Source: Bin55 sp963664665 (lineage in GTDB: Bacteria; Pseudomonadota; Gammaproteobacteria; Pseudomonadales; Azotimanducaceae). Taken from it: a DNA stretch of 64,000 bases. The notes below the pieces were generated by a model. It searched no databases, was not told where the DNA came from, and saw only the letters and a program-made list of their open reading frames with translations. The stretch spans positions 248,001 to 312,000 of the forward strand of contig CAXXMH010000008.1 in assembly GCA_963664665.2 (NCBI GenBank), written 5' to 3'. This document shows, piece after piece, positions 46,705 to 55,472 of this stretch; position 1 is the first letter of the stretch; the number at the start of each line of letters is the position of its first letter. The translations under genes were made by a program, and so were the position numbers.

Positions 46705-47744
46705 ACCAAGAACCAATAGACGTATTCGGCATCGGCAATGCGCTTCTTGATGTCGAATACCGCGTTTCGGAAGAGTTTCTCGCCGAACATCGCATCGAGA
46801 AACGGCACATGACGCTTGTCGACAAAGATCACATGCTGCGCCTGACCCATGCACTCGATGGCCACGTTATCGCATCAAACTGCGGCGGTTCTGTTGCGAA
46901 TACGATGTATGCGATGCGTGGTTTTGGCTGCCGAACGTACCTAACATGCCGCGTCGCACCAGACGATGCTGGTCATCATTTCGTCTCCCAGCTCGAACAA
47001 GCCGGCATTGGTACCAACACGATATTGCCGACCGAAGATGGTGTCACGGGACGATGCCTTGTGCTCATTACGAGCGATGCTGAACGCACGATGAACACGT
47101 GCCTAGGCGTGTCGGACCAACTCCTACCGACTCAGGTAGACAGCGAGGCGCTTGCTCGCTCACGAAGTATTTTCATCGAAGGTTATCTAGCGTCGTCAGA
47201 CACAGGCTATATTGCTGCACAACGCGCAAGAGAACTCGCTGACGAGCTTGACCTCAAGACAAATCTGACACTTGCCGACACCAGCATCGTCAAGATGTTT
47301 CGGCCACAGCTCGAAGCGATCATAGGAAATGGTCTGACTCGTGTATTTGCGAACATAGAAGAAGCTTTCGAATGGTGTGGTACGGACCGTCTCGATATCG
47401 CACTGACACAGCTACGTGATATTGCACAAGAAGCAGTTATCACACTTGGTCCAGGCGGATGCTCGATTAACACGGGCAAGTCGCGCACACACGTTGACGC
47501 ATTTCCAGTGACGCCGACCGACTTGAATGGTGCCGGAGACATGTTCGCGGCTGCGTATTTAAGTGCGATTCCCGATTCTGACACCGAAAGTGCGGCACGC
47601 TTCGCTAACTTTGCGGCGTCCCGAGTTATTCAGTGTACTGGTGCGCGTCTTGAATCAATTACTGCGTACAACGCGATCAAACAACTGTACTTGACGAACC
47701 CAGAAAAGGAACAGACCGGTCAAGCGCGAGCGTCGTCGGCGTAA
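46701..47744 (+). CDS. PfkB-family sugar/adenosine kinase
   Basis: A 347-residue ribokinase-fold kinase. It has the N-terminal GIGNALLDVEYRV, the glycine-rich NCGGSVANTMYAMRGFG, and the C-terminal catalytic motif TDLNGAGDMFAAAYL, whose Asp abstracts the substrate proton. It most resembles adenosine-kinase-like PfkB proteins that sit beside hemL in some gammaproteobacteria. The exact nucleoside or sugar is not certain. Its last 68 bp overlap the convergent sfsA gene. Confidence 0.85.
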   Translation: MNQEPIDVFGIGNALLDVEYRVSEEFLAEHRIEKRHMTLVDKDHMLRLTHALDGHVIASNCGGSVANTMYAMRGFGCRTYLTCRVAPDDAGHHFVSQLEQAGIGTNTILPTEDGVTGRCLVLITSDAERTMNTCLGVSDQLLPTQVDSEALARSRSIFIEGYLASSDTGYIAAQRARELADELDLKTNLTLADTSIVKMFRPQLEAIIGNGLTRVFANIEEAFEWCGTDRLDIALTQLRDIAQEAVITLGPGGCSINTGKSRTHVDAFPVTPTDLNGAGDMFAAAYLSAIPDSDTESAARFANFAASRVIQCTGARLESITAYNAIKQLYLTNPEKEQTGQARASSA

Positions 47745-48381
47745 TCTCACACCGATACGCGATCACTTCAACGCCCGCGGCTACAGCATCGCGGACCGCT
47801 GCGTCATACACCGGATCAATATCGTCTGCTATCGCTACTCCCTCGATCCCAGTATGCGCCACGCAAAAAAGCAGAACCGCACGTGTCCCGCGGTTCACGC
47901 ATCGATGAAGAGCCTTGATGTGTTTAGTAGCGCGTACACTCTTAGCGTCGGGAAACACGCCTATGGCGTCGCGCAGGTATGTGACGCTCTTTACTTCAAC
48001 GTAAACATCGTCATTCCCGAAATCGAATCGACCGGATTCGTCGGGAATCTTCACTTCACTACGAAATTCTCCGTCGGCTAGTTCAGCGATCGCACGCCCA
48101 GCTAAAGCTTCTTTGACAATTCGATTTGCCTGTCCAGTGTTAACGCAAACGAGATCATCTTCAGGGGTTCGCACGAGTTCTAGGCTTCTAGGCAGCTTTC
48201 GTTTGGGATTGTCACTCGTAGAGAAGTAGACGGTCGAGCCAGGGTAAACGCATCCCAGCATCGCACCGGTGTTCGCGCAGTGAATTGTGTCGCGTGTGCC
48301 ATCAGGCAAACGGATATCTACAAGAAATCTCTTGTAACGACGCAACATGATCGCACGTTGCAGTATCGGTTCAAATTTCAT
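47677..48381 (-). CDS. sfsA: SfsA family protein (sugar fermentation stimulation/nuclease)
   Basis: A 234-residue SfsA homologue. Recognisable segments are RYKRFLVDIRLPDG, TIHCANTGAMLGC, the nuclease-like VYVEVKSVTYL (E-x-K) and FPDAKSVRATKHIKAL. The family binds DNA and has a PD-(D/E)xK-like core. In E. coli sfsA is directly upstream of dksA. Here it is divergent from dksA but still adjacent, so synteny is retained. It overlaps the kinase gene 3' end by 68 bp, tail to tail. Confidence 0.92.
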   Translation of the reverse strand: MKFEPILQRAIMLRRYKRFLVDIRLPDGTRDTIHCANTGAMLGCVYPGSTVYFSTSDNPKRKLPRSLELVRTPEDDLVCVNTGQANRIVKEALAGRAIAELADGEFRSEVKIPDESGRFDFGNDDVYVEVKSVTYLRDAIGVFPDAKSVRATKHIKALHRCVNRGTRAVLLFCVAHTGIEGVAIADDIDPVYDAAVRDAVAAGVEVIAYRCEITPTTLALDRSVPFLGSSSTVV

Positions 48382-48534
48382 ACAGACGTCATGTTAGATC
48401 ACCTTCACGTCGCATGCCGAGCACGCAATTCAGTGACCAAGCTCTAAGTTCAGTTTCACTTCGTAACAGTTTTTGTGGCAATCTCATCGAGATGTTGCTA
48501 TCGTTCCCACCTTTTCTTTACGGGGAGTGTCGAA

Positions 48535-49881
48535 ATGGCGACCAGAAAAGCTACGCCGGCCAAGCCAAAAACGACGGCCACTAAATCGACAAAAGCAACT
48601 TCCGCTCGGAAGAAATCAACGTCATCAAAAGCTGCGAGCGTCAAAACAACAGCAAAGCGCACAGCGCGTACGACGTCTACTCGCAAGTCAACATCGGCAA
48701 GTAAAAGCAAGGCTACTTCGTCAACTAGGACCGTAAAACGCACTCCGAAGACAGCTGCGACACCTAAAAAGCGAACGTCAGCAAAGACAACGAAAGCTAC
48801 TACCAAGTCGACGACCACGAAAGCGTCCGGTCGATCGACGAAGAAGTCGACTACAGCCTCGCGATCCACCAAAGCCAATAAAACAACAACAGCACGTAGC
48901 ACCACCGCATCGAAGGCACGAGCCACTAAGGGCTCCCAAACGACAACAAGAAGCACCAAAGCGGCAATACGGACCAGTAAGGCCAAAACCGCAACACGGA
49001 GCAGCGCATCCAAAACGGCGACACGCAGCGGCACGACCAAGGGCGCAACAACGAGCGGTAAGACCAAGGCGGCGACCCCGAAGACGAAGCCACGTGCTCA
49101 GGCAAGCAAGAAGACGACTCGAAAGACCACAAGCAAGCCGAGTGCACGAGCTAGCAAATCCGCACCGAAGAAAACCGTCTCGAAGAAGGTAGCTAAAACC
49201 TCGACGCCAGCAAGAACGAAACAAAGCAAGAGAACGACTAAAGAAAAGACCGCCGCAACCAAACCAGCAACATCGAATACCGCTAAAACGAAAACGAACC
49301 GCACGCGCAAGACACAACCGAAAGCATCAGAAGTTAAGAAAACCCGTGTTTCAACTGAAGCAGAAGTGGTCAGTATCGGTATCGTGGCACGGAGACGTCG
49401 ACGTCCCGCAGGTGGGTCTGGTCGACGCAGTAAAAAAGCGGTAGATCTAGCACTAAGCCGCTTGTCGACAACCGACAAGCGGGATCAGTCTCCGGACGTC
49501 CAAGAGGACGACAAATACATGAATCCCGAGCAACTTGATTACTTCCGGCAGTTGCTGGTTGATCAGCTCAACAGCCTTGATGAAAACGCCGGTAATGCGC
49601 ACGGGAAACTCATTTCCGAGCCGAAAAACCTGCCTGACGAACTCGATCAAGCCGCGGAAGAGGATAACCGTCGAACCGAGCTCCGGATCCGTGATCGCGA
49701 GCGTAAATTGATCAACAAGATCAAGGAAACGTTAGAGAAAATCGATAATGGTGAATACGGTTACTGCAAGAGTTGCAGCTACCCGATCGGGCAGGCGCGA
49801 TTGGAGGCTAGACCCACGGCAGATCTTTGTATTAACTGCAAGGATCTCGAGGAACAAGAAGAACGACAGTTCGGCGGATAG
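48535..49881 (+). CDS. dksA: DksA fused to a long histone-H1-like basic N-terminus
   Basis: A 448-residue protein. Residues 1 to about 310 are a low-complexity Lys/Thr/Ala/Ser/Arg tail resembling histone H1-like or AlgP-type DNA-binding proteins. Residues 329-448 are a complete DksA core: MNPEQLDYFRQLL, the coiled-coil tip D-x-x-D-x-A (DELDQA), RDRERKLINKI, and the zinc finger CKSC...CINC. DksA inserts into the RNA polymerase secondary channel and acts with ppGpp. The ATG at 48535 has a GGGGAG site 7 bp upstream and is preferred over the upstream 48475. An internal ATG at 49519 with AGAGG before it could yield a separate 120-residue DksA. Confidence 0.9.
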   Translation: MATRKATPAKPKTTATKSTKATSARKKSTSSKAASVKTTAKRTARTTSTRKSTSASKSKATSSTRTVKRTPKTAATPKKRTSAKTTKATTKSTTTKASGRSTKKSTTASRSTKANKTTTARSTTASKARATKGSQTTTRSTKAAIRTSKAKTATRSSASKTATRSGTTKGATTSGKTKAATPKTKPRAQASKKTTRKTTSKPSARASKSAPKKTVSKKVAKTSTPARTKQSKRTTKEKTAATKPATSNTAKTKTNRTRKTQPKASEVKKTRVSTEAEVVSIGIVARRRRRPAGGSGRRSKKAVDLALSRLSTTDKRDQSPDVQEDDKYMNPEQLDYFRQLLVDQLNSLDENAGNAHGKLISEPKNLPDELDQAAEEDNRRTELRIRDRERKLINKIKETLEKIDNGEYGYCKSCSYPIGQARLEARPTADLCINCKDLEEQEERQFGG

Positions 49882-49893
49882 CCAACCCTAGCC

Positions 49894-50763
49894 GTGTATG
49901 TCGGCAGGTTCGCCCCAACCACTTCCGGTCCACTCCACCTCGGTTCCTTATTGGCGGCAGTTGCGAGCTATCTTGACGCACGCGCGCATGATGGTCAATG
50001 GCTACTTCGCCTTGACGACATCGATAAACCAAGGGCTTCCCCGGACGCTGAACAGATCGCACTAGCAACGCTGAAACATCATGGGCTGAGTTGGGACGGC
50101 GTCATAACCCGCCAAGTACACAATCGTGACCGCTATCGGGATGCAATCGACGCTCTACGAGATCAAGGTCTTACGTTCTATTGCACCTGCTCAAGGAAAA
50201 AACTGAAGAACGAGCCGACGTATCCCGGATACTGTCGGACGCGTCACGAAAGACCAAAAGTACCTGCATCCATACGCGTTCTTGTACCTAACATCGAGTT
50301 TAGTTTTGTGGACCGCATTCAAGGCACGGTGCGTGGAAACTTGACCGATCAAGAAGGCGATTTCATCGTCTTGCGCAAGGAATCGATTGTTTCCTACCCT
50401 CTCGCTGTCGTCATCGACGACGATGTCACAGGTGTGACAGACGTGGTAAGAGGCGCTGACCTATTAGAGAACACGCTCGCGCAGATTTTCTTGATCCGAA
50501 TACTCGGGCTCTCTGAGCAGAGGTACGCACATATTCCGATTCTCAATCAACGGGACGGAATCAAACTCTCAAAACGTGATCAAGCCTATGCAATCGATAA
50601 TCGCACGCCTGTACTAAACCTCGTTAGTGCATTGCACATGCTTGGATTGAATCCACCGGCACAATACCAAGACGTCCATAAATTACTATCGTGGGCTACG
50701 GAACAATGGGATATTCAGTCGGTTCCCAAAGGCCGTTCGATATTAGACTTCACGAGTATCTAG
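49894..50763 (+). CDS. gluQ: Glutamyl-Q tRNA(Asp) synthetase
   Basis: A 289-residue GluRS paralogue without the anticodon-binding domain. It attaches glutamate to the queuosine base of tRNA-Asp. The HIGH-type motif is GRFAPTTSGPLHLGSL (about 4-19), the zinc-site remnant is YCTCSRKKL...YPGYC, and the KMSKS-type motif is IKLSKRDQA (about 228). It starts with GTG, 12 bp after dksA, the same order as in E. coli. Confidence 0.94.
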   Translation: MYVGRFAPTTSGPLHLGSLLAAVASYLDARAHDGQWLLRLDDIDKPRASPDAEQIALATLKHHGLSWDGVITRQVHNRDRYRDAIDALRDQGLTFYCTCSRKKLKNEPTYPGYCRTRHERPKVPASIRVLVPNIEFSFVDRIQGTVRGNLTDQEGDFIVLRKESIVSYPLAVVIDDDVTGVTDVVRGADLLENTLAQIFLIRILGLSEQRYAHIPILNQRDGIKLSKRDQAYAIDNRTPVLNLVSALHMLGLNPPAQYQDVHKLLSWATEQWDIQSVPKGRSILDFTSI

Positions 50764-50847
50764 GTAGTCATGGTGCTATATCAAAGCAATCTCAGCACTA
50801 GTTAAGGCTCTATGTGTTAGTAGCCGTAATCAATCCATCGCGCGCGA

Positions 50848-52137
50848 TTGGCTGAAAGCCTTCGCGCCAAAACATCGACAACCAATTCGTTGACCGCGCG
50901 AAAACCTAAGATCGTTCCACTAGACGACTTCGATAGGGAATCTGTACCCTCACAACTAGCAGAAGTCCATCGCAGATTGCGACGGGGAGGCCACGACGCA
51001 TTTCTCGTCGGCGGTTGCATACGTGACTACCTCCTCGGACTTACTCCGAAGGACTTCGATACGGCAACTGACGCCAGACCCGAAAAAGTCCGCAAGATCC
51101 TTCCACATGCCTTCATCATTGGTCGACGCTTTCGTCTCGTTCACGTGCGCCGCGGCGATGCTACGTATGAAGTCGCTACCTACCGCAAAGAGCCACCTTC
51201 TATCAAAATTTCCAAAAGTGCGCGTAGATTCTCACCTGAAAACACCTACGGTAACCAACGGGAAGACGCTTTTCGCCGCGACTACACGATAAATGCGCTC
51301 TACTTGGATCTCAGTCGCAGCCAAGTCATCGATTACGTCGGTGGTTTACGCGATTTACAGGATCGGGTGATCCGCTCCATTGGCCCTCCAGAAGAGCGAT
51401 TTAAGGAAGACCCTGTTCGAATGCTTCGCGCAGCACGATTTGCAGCGAAATTAGGTTTCACACTGGAACCATCGGTAACGGCTGCAATTCACGCGAATAA
51501 GGAATTGCTCAATCACGTGAGTAGACCCCGTATGCGAGACGAGTTGGTGAAGCTGTTTCTCACCGGCTATGGCACCGCAAGCTATCAAGCGATGCAGGAA
51601 TTGGATTTGCTCACGACCGTATTTCCTCAACATGAAGCAGCCGGGCCGATGATCCAACAGGCAATGATTGAATCGGATGAACGTTTTGCATCCGGTCATA
51701 AGCTTTCCCCAACCTATCTCTTCGCGACCATGCTTTGGCATTTCTACTCCGATCGTCTTCTCAAGTTGGAGGCGGAACACGGCGAGCATGCCCAAGTTGG
51801 TGAATTGCGCCAGCAAGCATGTCATGACATATTTCAAATGACACGTCGTTACATTCCAATTAACCGCGAAGCGGAGCAATTCATCCTGAGCATCTTCGCG
51901 TTGCAGGTTCGCCTGGAACGAAAACGAAACGTCAGACGAACCCTAGACCATCCACGGGTCCGCGCTGCCGTACATCTGTTGACGTTGCGAGCTCGAACAG
52001 GTGAGGTCGATCCGAATATAGTCGCATGGTGGGAGAAACGACAACCGCCAAGATCTGCGAAACGACCTCGAAAACGAAGGTCTAATCAGAATCGACGACC
52101 TTACCAAAAAGAGAAACGTCCCTCTAACATCACTTGA
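50848..52137 (+). CDS. pcnB: Poly(A) polymerase I
   Basis: A 429-residue nucleotidyltransferase that adds A tails to RNA and speeds decay. The catalytic core reads AFLVGGCIRDYLLGLTPKD followed by FDTAT (the D-x-D), about 51-75. It continues with RDYTINALYLD and RMLRAARFAAKLGF, and has the basic C-terminus typical of PcnB rather than CCA-adding enzymes. The start is a TTG at 50848, the only start after an in-frame stop at 50827. The dksA-gluQ-pcnB order is conserved, but folK, which usually follows, is missing. Confidence 0.93.
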   Translation: MAESLRAKTSTTNSLTARKPKIVPLDDFDRESVPSQLAEVHRRLRRGGHDAFLVGGCIRDYLLGLTPKDFDTATDARPEKVRKILPHAFIIGRRFRLVHVRRGDATYEVATYRKEPPSIKISKSARRFSPENTYGNQREDAFRRDYTINALYLDLSRSQVIDYVGGLRDLQDRVIRSIGPPEERFKEDPVRMLRAARFAAKLGFTLEPSVTAAIHANKELLNHVSRPRMRDELVKLFLTGYGTASYQAMQELDLLTTVFPQHEAAGPMIQQAMIESDERFASGHKLSPTYLFATMLWHFYSDRLLKLEAEHGEHAQVGELRQQACHDIFQMTRRYIPINREAEQFILSIFALQVRLERKRNVRRTLDHPRVRAAVHLLTLRARTGEVDPNIVAWWEKRQPPRSAKRPRKRRSNQNRRPYQKEKRPSNIT

Positions 52138-52238
52138 AACGCAGGACATCACAGTTGCGATGAAACCGTTGATGTCCTATGCGCTGACTAACATTGTCGG
52201 AGCGCTAGTCAGACCTAACGAATTAATAGAACGTACCC

Positions 52239-53063
52239 ATGAGCTCACAGTCAACGCGTGGTCCTATATCGATTAACACGCTGAACACCATGAAGGAAAA
52301 CGGGGAGAAATTCGCGGCGTTAACAGCGTATGACGCACTATTTGCTGAGTTGATCAGCACGAGCGGAATCGAGGTCATCCTCGTGGGAGATTCGCTCGGC
52401 ATGGTGCTACAGGGACACGACAGCACGTTGCCGGTGACGCTTGACGACATGGTCTATCACATGAACACCGTGCGACGCGGCAACAAAGGCAGCCTCATCA
52501 TGGCGGATTTGCCGTTCATGAGTTATGCGTCGGAGAACCAGTCCTTGGAAAGCGCTGCATCGTTAATGCGCTGTGGCGCACACATGGTCAAGCTTGAAGG
52601 TGGCGCGTGGTTAGCCGCCAGTACACGACTGCTTTTTGAGCGAGGAATTCCCGTATGTGCGCATATGGGTCTAACGCCGCAGGCAATCAACCGACTCGGA
52701 GGGTATCGAGTTCAGGGTCGTAATCCGGACCAAGCTAATGCGATGATTGAAGAAGCGAAGATCTTGCAGGACGCCGGCGCTTCCATCCTCTTGCTTGAGT
52801 GCGTGCCGACGAATCTCGGGAAGGAGATCACAGAATCGCTCGACATACCTGTCATAGGAATCGGCGCAGGTCCCCATACGGACGGCCAAATCATGGTAAT
52901 GCATGACATGCTGGGAATTACTCCGACGACTATTCGAGTGCCTAAATTCGTTAAGAACTTCATGCCCGAAAGCGAGGACGGCGGGATCAAGGGGGCATTC
53001 GAAGCCTACTCGCGAGCCGTACATGAGAAACGCTTCCCTGGCTCCAAACACAGCTTCAAGTAG
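52239..53063 (+). CDS. panB: 3-methyl-2-oxobutanoate hydroxymethyltransferase
   Basis: A 274-residue enzyme that makes ketopantoate from 2-oxoisovalerate, the first committed step to pantothenate and CoA. Signatures: LTAYDALFAEL, VGDSLGMVLQG (Mg site), ADLPFMSY, KLEGG, HMGLTPQ and VIGIGAGPHTDGQ. The stop is 8 bp before panC. Confidence 0.97.
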   Translation: MSSQSTRGPISINTLNTMKENGEKFAALTAYDALFAELISTSGIEVILVGDSLGMVLQGHDSTLPVTLDDMVYHMNTVRRGNKGSLIMADLPFMSYASENQSLESAASLMRCGAHMVKLEGGAWLAASTRLLFERGIPVCAHMGLTPQAINRLGGYRVQGRNPDQANAMIEEAKILQDAGASILLLECVPTNLGKEITESLDIPVIGIGAGPHTDGQIMVMHDMLGITPTTIRVPKFVKNFMPESEDGGIKGAFEAYSRAVHEKRFPGSKHSFK

Positions 53064-53071
53064 CCGACCGT

Positions 53072-53917
53072 ATGGACGTCGTCGAGAGCATCCATGAGTT
53101 GCGCCAACGACGGCGCATCCAAGGGATAAACCGAGTGGTAGGTGTCGTCCCAACCATGGGTGATCTTCACGCCGGGCATCTACGCCTGGTAGATTTCTGT
53201 CGGGAGCGTTGTACGTTCACGATTGCGACGATATTTGTAAATCCGTTGCAGTTCGGTCCTAAAGAGGACTTTGCCAACTACCCACGAGCGCTAGCTCACG
53301 ACAAAACTGAGTTAGAGCAACGCGATGTCGATGTGCTATTCGCGCCATCAATTGACGAAATGTATCCTGAAGGCCAATCCAGCCACGCCACCGTCGCTGT
53401 GCCAAGACTTGGCGATGAGCTGTGTGGGGCTGCACGTCCAGGGCACTTTAACGGTGTGACCACGGTAGTTACCAAGTTATTCCAAATCACACAGCCTGAC
53501 ATGGCATTTTTTGGCGAGAAAGACTGGCAGCAGTTAACCATCATCAGGCGCATGGTGCGGCAACTCAACATGCCAGTGGAGGTAATTGGGGTACCCACCT
53601 GCCGCGAACGAGATGGATTGGCGATGTCAAGTCGCAATCGTTACCTCACGCGCGAAGAGCGCGAGGTTGCTCCAACTCTGTTCCAGACGCTTCGAGAGGT
53701 CGCCACCCACCTCCATGAAGGTTCGACTACATACGCCGACCTTGAAGACTCCGCGACGAACAAGCTCCGTGAGGTCGGCTTTAGACCCGATTACGTTGCG
53801 ATTCGAGACCCCGATACGTTGCAACCGCCTTCCTCCAATGAAGATCCGGTTCGCGTCTTTGGTGCCGCTCGTCTAGGTCGCGCGCGCTTAATCGACAACA
53901 TCGCCGTAGTACGCTAG
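53072..53917 (+). CDS. panC: Pantothenate synthetase
   Basis: A 281-residue ligase that joins pantoate and beta-alanine through pantoyl-AMP. Signatures: PTMGDLHAGHLRLV (HIGH-like), FVNPLQFGPKEDF, FGEKDWQQLTIIRRMV and MSSRNRYL (KMSKS-like). The pgi start codon follows the panC stop with no gap, so the genes are co-transcribed and possibly coupled. Confidence 0.97.
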   Translation: MDVVESIHELRQRRRIQGINRVVGVVPTMGDLHAGHLRLVDFCRERCTFTIATIFVNPLQFGPKEDFANYPRALAHDKTELEQRDVDVLFAPSIDEMYPEGQSSHATVAVPRLGDELCGAARPGHFNGVTTVVTKLFQITQPDMAFFGEKDWQQLTIIRRMVRQLNMPVEVIGVPTCRERDGLAMSSRNRYLTREEREVAPTLFQTLREVATHLHEGSTTYADLEDSATNKLREVGFRPDYVAIRDPDTLQPPSSNEDPVRVFGAARLGRARLIDNIAVVR

Positions 53918-55456
53918 ATGGCACCCGACGTCGCACGTATTTGGCGTCGGCTTGAAGTGCTCGCATCAGACCACAGAACTCGAAAACCAAGCTCGTATCA
54001 CGTTAACCCGCGCCAGCTTGACGACCGCATACTCTCCATCGAGGGTTTAACTCTAGACTGGTCACTACAACGAGTAGACGATGAAGTCGTCAAAACCCTC
54101 GTCGAATTAGGCGACGCTTTGAGTCTTCCAGCGGCCTTACGAGACCAGTTCGCCGGTGACATCGTGAATCCTTCGGAGCAACGTTCGGCGCTACATACTG
54201 CGATGAGAGGCACGCCTACGACACACGAATCATTCGATCAGCAAGCTCGAATTTCGCGCGACGAACTCAATCATTTCGCCAATAGCGTATTGGCCGGACA
54301 CACAAGGAGCTACAGTCAAGCGGTTTTCACGGATGTCCTGCATATTGGAATAGGAGGTAGCCACTTGGGGCAAAAGCTCCTATGTGATGCATTTGCTAGC
54401 ACTCGATTGAACGTCCATTTCTTGTCGAGCAGCCAACCAGTCGTCGTCCACGACACACTTAAGAGGCTGCATCCAGCAACAACCCTCATCATCGTAGCAT
54501 CCAAGTCCTTCACCACGCCTGAAACTCAACAGAACTTCCAATTCGTCAAGAATTGGTTCGCAGAACAGACCGGTCAGCGCGACAGTCTCGCGAGAAATCT
54601 TGTATTGATCTCATCAAACGCCGCTCGCATAGCGAGTTTACCCGGGCAGCACTTCGTCGTACCACAAGAAATCGGAGGGCGGTTTTCGGTCTGGTCAGCG
54701 ATGGGGTTACCCGTATTACTCGCTCTTGGCGTGGAACGATTTGAGCAGTTACTTGCGGGTGCTAACCATCTGGACCAGCATGCGATGACAGCTCCCAGTT
54801 CAGATAACGCAGCTGTGCTGCTCGCTTTGCTCGCACTTTGGAACGTAAATTTCATAGGAACGAGGACGCATACCGTTCTGTCGTACGTACCTACGCTACG
54901 TTGGTTACCGGCGTACCTGCAACAACTAGAAATGGAAAGCCTGGGGAAATCCGTAACGATTGATGGTGAAGCCGTCGAACACCATACGGTCAGCGCGGTT
55001 TGGGGCGGCGAAGAAACCGATGGGCAACATGCGTATCACCAGTGGCTCCATCAGGGAACCCACGCTTACAGTGCAGACTTCATCGCGAATGTCGAACGTC
55101 AAACCGATGAAGAGAGCTGGATCCTTGCCAATAGCCTTGCGCAGCACCACGTCTCCTTTTTCGGACATGAAGACACGGATTCGCCGGAAAAACACATCCA
55201 CGGAGGTAATCCATCGACTCTGGTCTTGCTTGACCGAGCAGATGCGAGAACGCTCGGTATGCTGCTTGCGTTATACGAGCATAAGGTCGCATCCCTTGGT
55301 TATCTCTGGAACATCAACCCATTTGATCAGTGGGGAGTGGAGCGTGGCAAAGTGATGGCTGAGGAGATCAACCGTGCGCTGAGCAATGCTGATCACACGC
55401 TAACAGACGCTCTTCTGGACGCACGCGTTCGTAAAATCCTGCCGCGCCAAAAATAA
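53918..55456 (+). CDS. pgi: Glucose-6-phosphate isomerase
   Basis: A 512-residue isomerase interconverting glucose-6-P and fructose-6-P. Signatures: HIGIGGSHLGQKLL, SKSFTTPETQQN, the family pattern GGRFSVWSAMGLPVLLALG and a C-terminal QWGVERGKVMAEEI. It is about 35 residues shorter than E. coli Pgi, but all active-site segments are present (Arg in GGRFS, Glu in QQLEMES, His in HQWLHQGTH). Confidence 0.95.
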   Translation: MAPDVARIWRRLEVLASDHRTRKPSSYHVNPRQLDDRILSIEGLTLDWSLQRVDDEVVKTLVELGDALSLPAALRDQFAGDIVNPSEQRSALHTAMRGTPTTHESFDQQARISRDELNHFANSVLAGHTRSYSQAVFTDVLHIGIGGSHLGQKLLCDAFASTRLNVHFLSSSQPVVVHDTLKRLHPATTLIIVASKSFTTPETQQNFQFVKNWFAEQTGQRDSLARNLVLISSNAARIASLPGQHFVVPQEIGGRFSVWSAMGLPVLLALGVERFEQLLAGANHLDQHAMTAPSSDNAAVLLALLALWNVNFIGTRTHTVLSYVPTLRWLPAYLQQLEMESLGKSVTIDGEAVEHHTVSAVWGGEETDGQHAYHQWLHQGTHAYSADFIANVERQTDEESWILANSLAQHHVSFFGHEDTDSPEKHIHGGNPSTLVLLDRADARTLGMLLALYEHKVASLGYLWNINPFDQWGVERGKVMAEEINRALSNADHTLTDALLDARVRKILPRQK

Positions 55457-55472
55457 GGGAAACCGCACCGCC

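Noticed and set aside
48498..49067. Val/Leu-rich 189-codon antisense frame across the DksA tail
   Set aside because: It mirrors the repetitive Lys/Thr/Ala codons on the other strand. The coding sense is clearly plus.
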